5,442 bases of DNA from an uncultured Acetatifactor sp. (GTDB lineage Bacteria; Bacillota; Clostridia; Lachnospirales; Lachnospiraceae), in NCBI GenBank assembly GCA_947644185.1, contig CANRZC010000181.1, positions 1 to 5,442 on the forward strand, in the 5' to 3' direction. The translations under genes were made by a program, and so were the position numbers. This document shows, piece by piece, positions 5,310 to 5,442 of this stretch. The notes under the pieces are model-generated. The model had not been told where the DNA came from and made no database searches. It worked only from the letters and a program-made list of their open reading frames with translations. The stretch's first letter is position 1; the number at the start of each line of letters is the position of its first letter.

Positions 5310-5442
5310 GGAGTACCTTCCTCTTCGCTGTTTTCCGTTGCTGGCAGGAATTTCTGATATAGCTCTACATGATCGGATATGCAGGTCCATGTACTCACAG
5401 AATCCGCAGTCACACAGAGATATTCTCTGCCATCCTTGTCTA
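5306..5442 (-). CDS. Unidentified protein, C-terminal fragment (runs off the right edge)
   Basis: One minus-strand frame is open from the right edge to a TAG at 5306-5308 and gives 44 residues. It begins DKDGREYLCVTADS, continues through STWTCISDHVELYQKFLPA and ends in an acidic tail, SEEEGTP. The composition is protein-like: mixed polar and hydrophobic residues, a Trp, two Cys and an amphipathic DHVELYQKFL stretch. The last 134 bases of the window would otherwise be empty. The other open minus-strand frame here runs on into sdaAA antisense and has a less protein-like, Arg- and Ser-rich composition. I do not recognise the family and assign no function. The stop overlaps the sdaAA stop by the bases CTA, so the genes converge with no intergenic space. 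Only the end is visible, so length and start are unknown. Confidence 0.5.
   Translation of the reverse strand, partial: DKDGREYLCVTADSVSTWTCISDHVELYQKFLPATENSEEEGTP

Noticed and set aside
4868..5390. Long minus-strand open frames of about 130 residues opposite sdaAA
   Set aside because: They mirror the GC-rich, Ala/Gly-rich coding of sdaAA. The translations are low-complexity Ala/Pro/Ser/Arg text with no convincing start signal.
5415..5429. Inverted repeat CAGAGA-TAT-TCTCTG as a terminator for sdaAA
   Set aside because: It has a 3-base loop and no T-run on either strand, and it lies inside the probable minus-strand coding frame.
1..5442. Search for CRISPR, insertion sequence, tRNA, toxin-antitoxin, defence or phage genes
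   Set aside because: No repeat array, transposase, terminal repeats, tRNA-like fold or small gene pair was seen. The window is almost filled by ordinary metabolic genes.

Overview
The window reads as a chromosomal stretch from an anaerobic Firmicute, most likely class Clostridia and perhaps Lachnospiraceae-like. This rests on gene content: a phosphate butyryltransferase of the butyrate fermentation route, an oxygen-sensitive two-subunit iron-sulfur L-serine dehydratase, and a Gram-positive style lipoprotein solute-binding protein. Shine-Dalgarno sequences are strong and base composition is moderate. The taxonomic placement is inference. I see no mobile element, tRNA, rRNA, CRISPR array or phage gene.

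Layout. Positions 41-961 (minus) encode phosphate butyryltransferase (ptb). Its upstream gap holds a candidate extended -10 promoter and a nested dyad in the leader. Positions 1116-3458 (minus) form a three-gene ABC importer operon for a polar amino acid, transcribed as binding lipoprotein, then permease, then ATPase; family resemblance points to cystine or a related amino acid. Positions 3459-3703 are a divergent intergenic region with a near-consensus promoter for the importer, a perfect 7-bp inverted repeat over its -35 box and spacer, and a weaker candidate promoter for the plus-strand genes. Positions 3704-5309 (plus) encode the beta and alpha subunits of L-serine dehydratase (sdaAB, sdaAA). 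From 5306 to the right edge, the minus strand carries what looks like the C-terminal end of an unidentified gene. It converges on sdaAA and shares a CTAG stop tetranucleotide with it.

How the genes may work together (inference). The importer brings in an amino acid, and the dehydratase turns L-serine into pyruvate and ammonia. Pyruvate feeds acetyl-CoA, and Ptb, normally with butyrate kinase, turns butyryl-CoA into butyryl phosphate for ATP. This would make the window a small amino-acid uptake and fermentation neighbourhood. The shared 245-bp divergent control region suggests that the importer and the dehydratase respond to related signals.

The genes are recognisable families of normal length with intact motifs, and I found no evidence of a new multi-gene system. 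The parts most worth a second look are the candidate operator in the divergent region, the ptb leader dyad, a substitution in the binding protein's ligand site, and the unidentified partial gene at the right edge.
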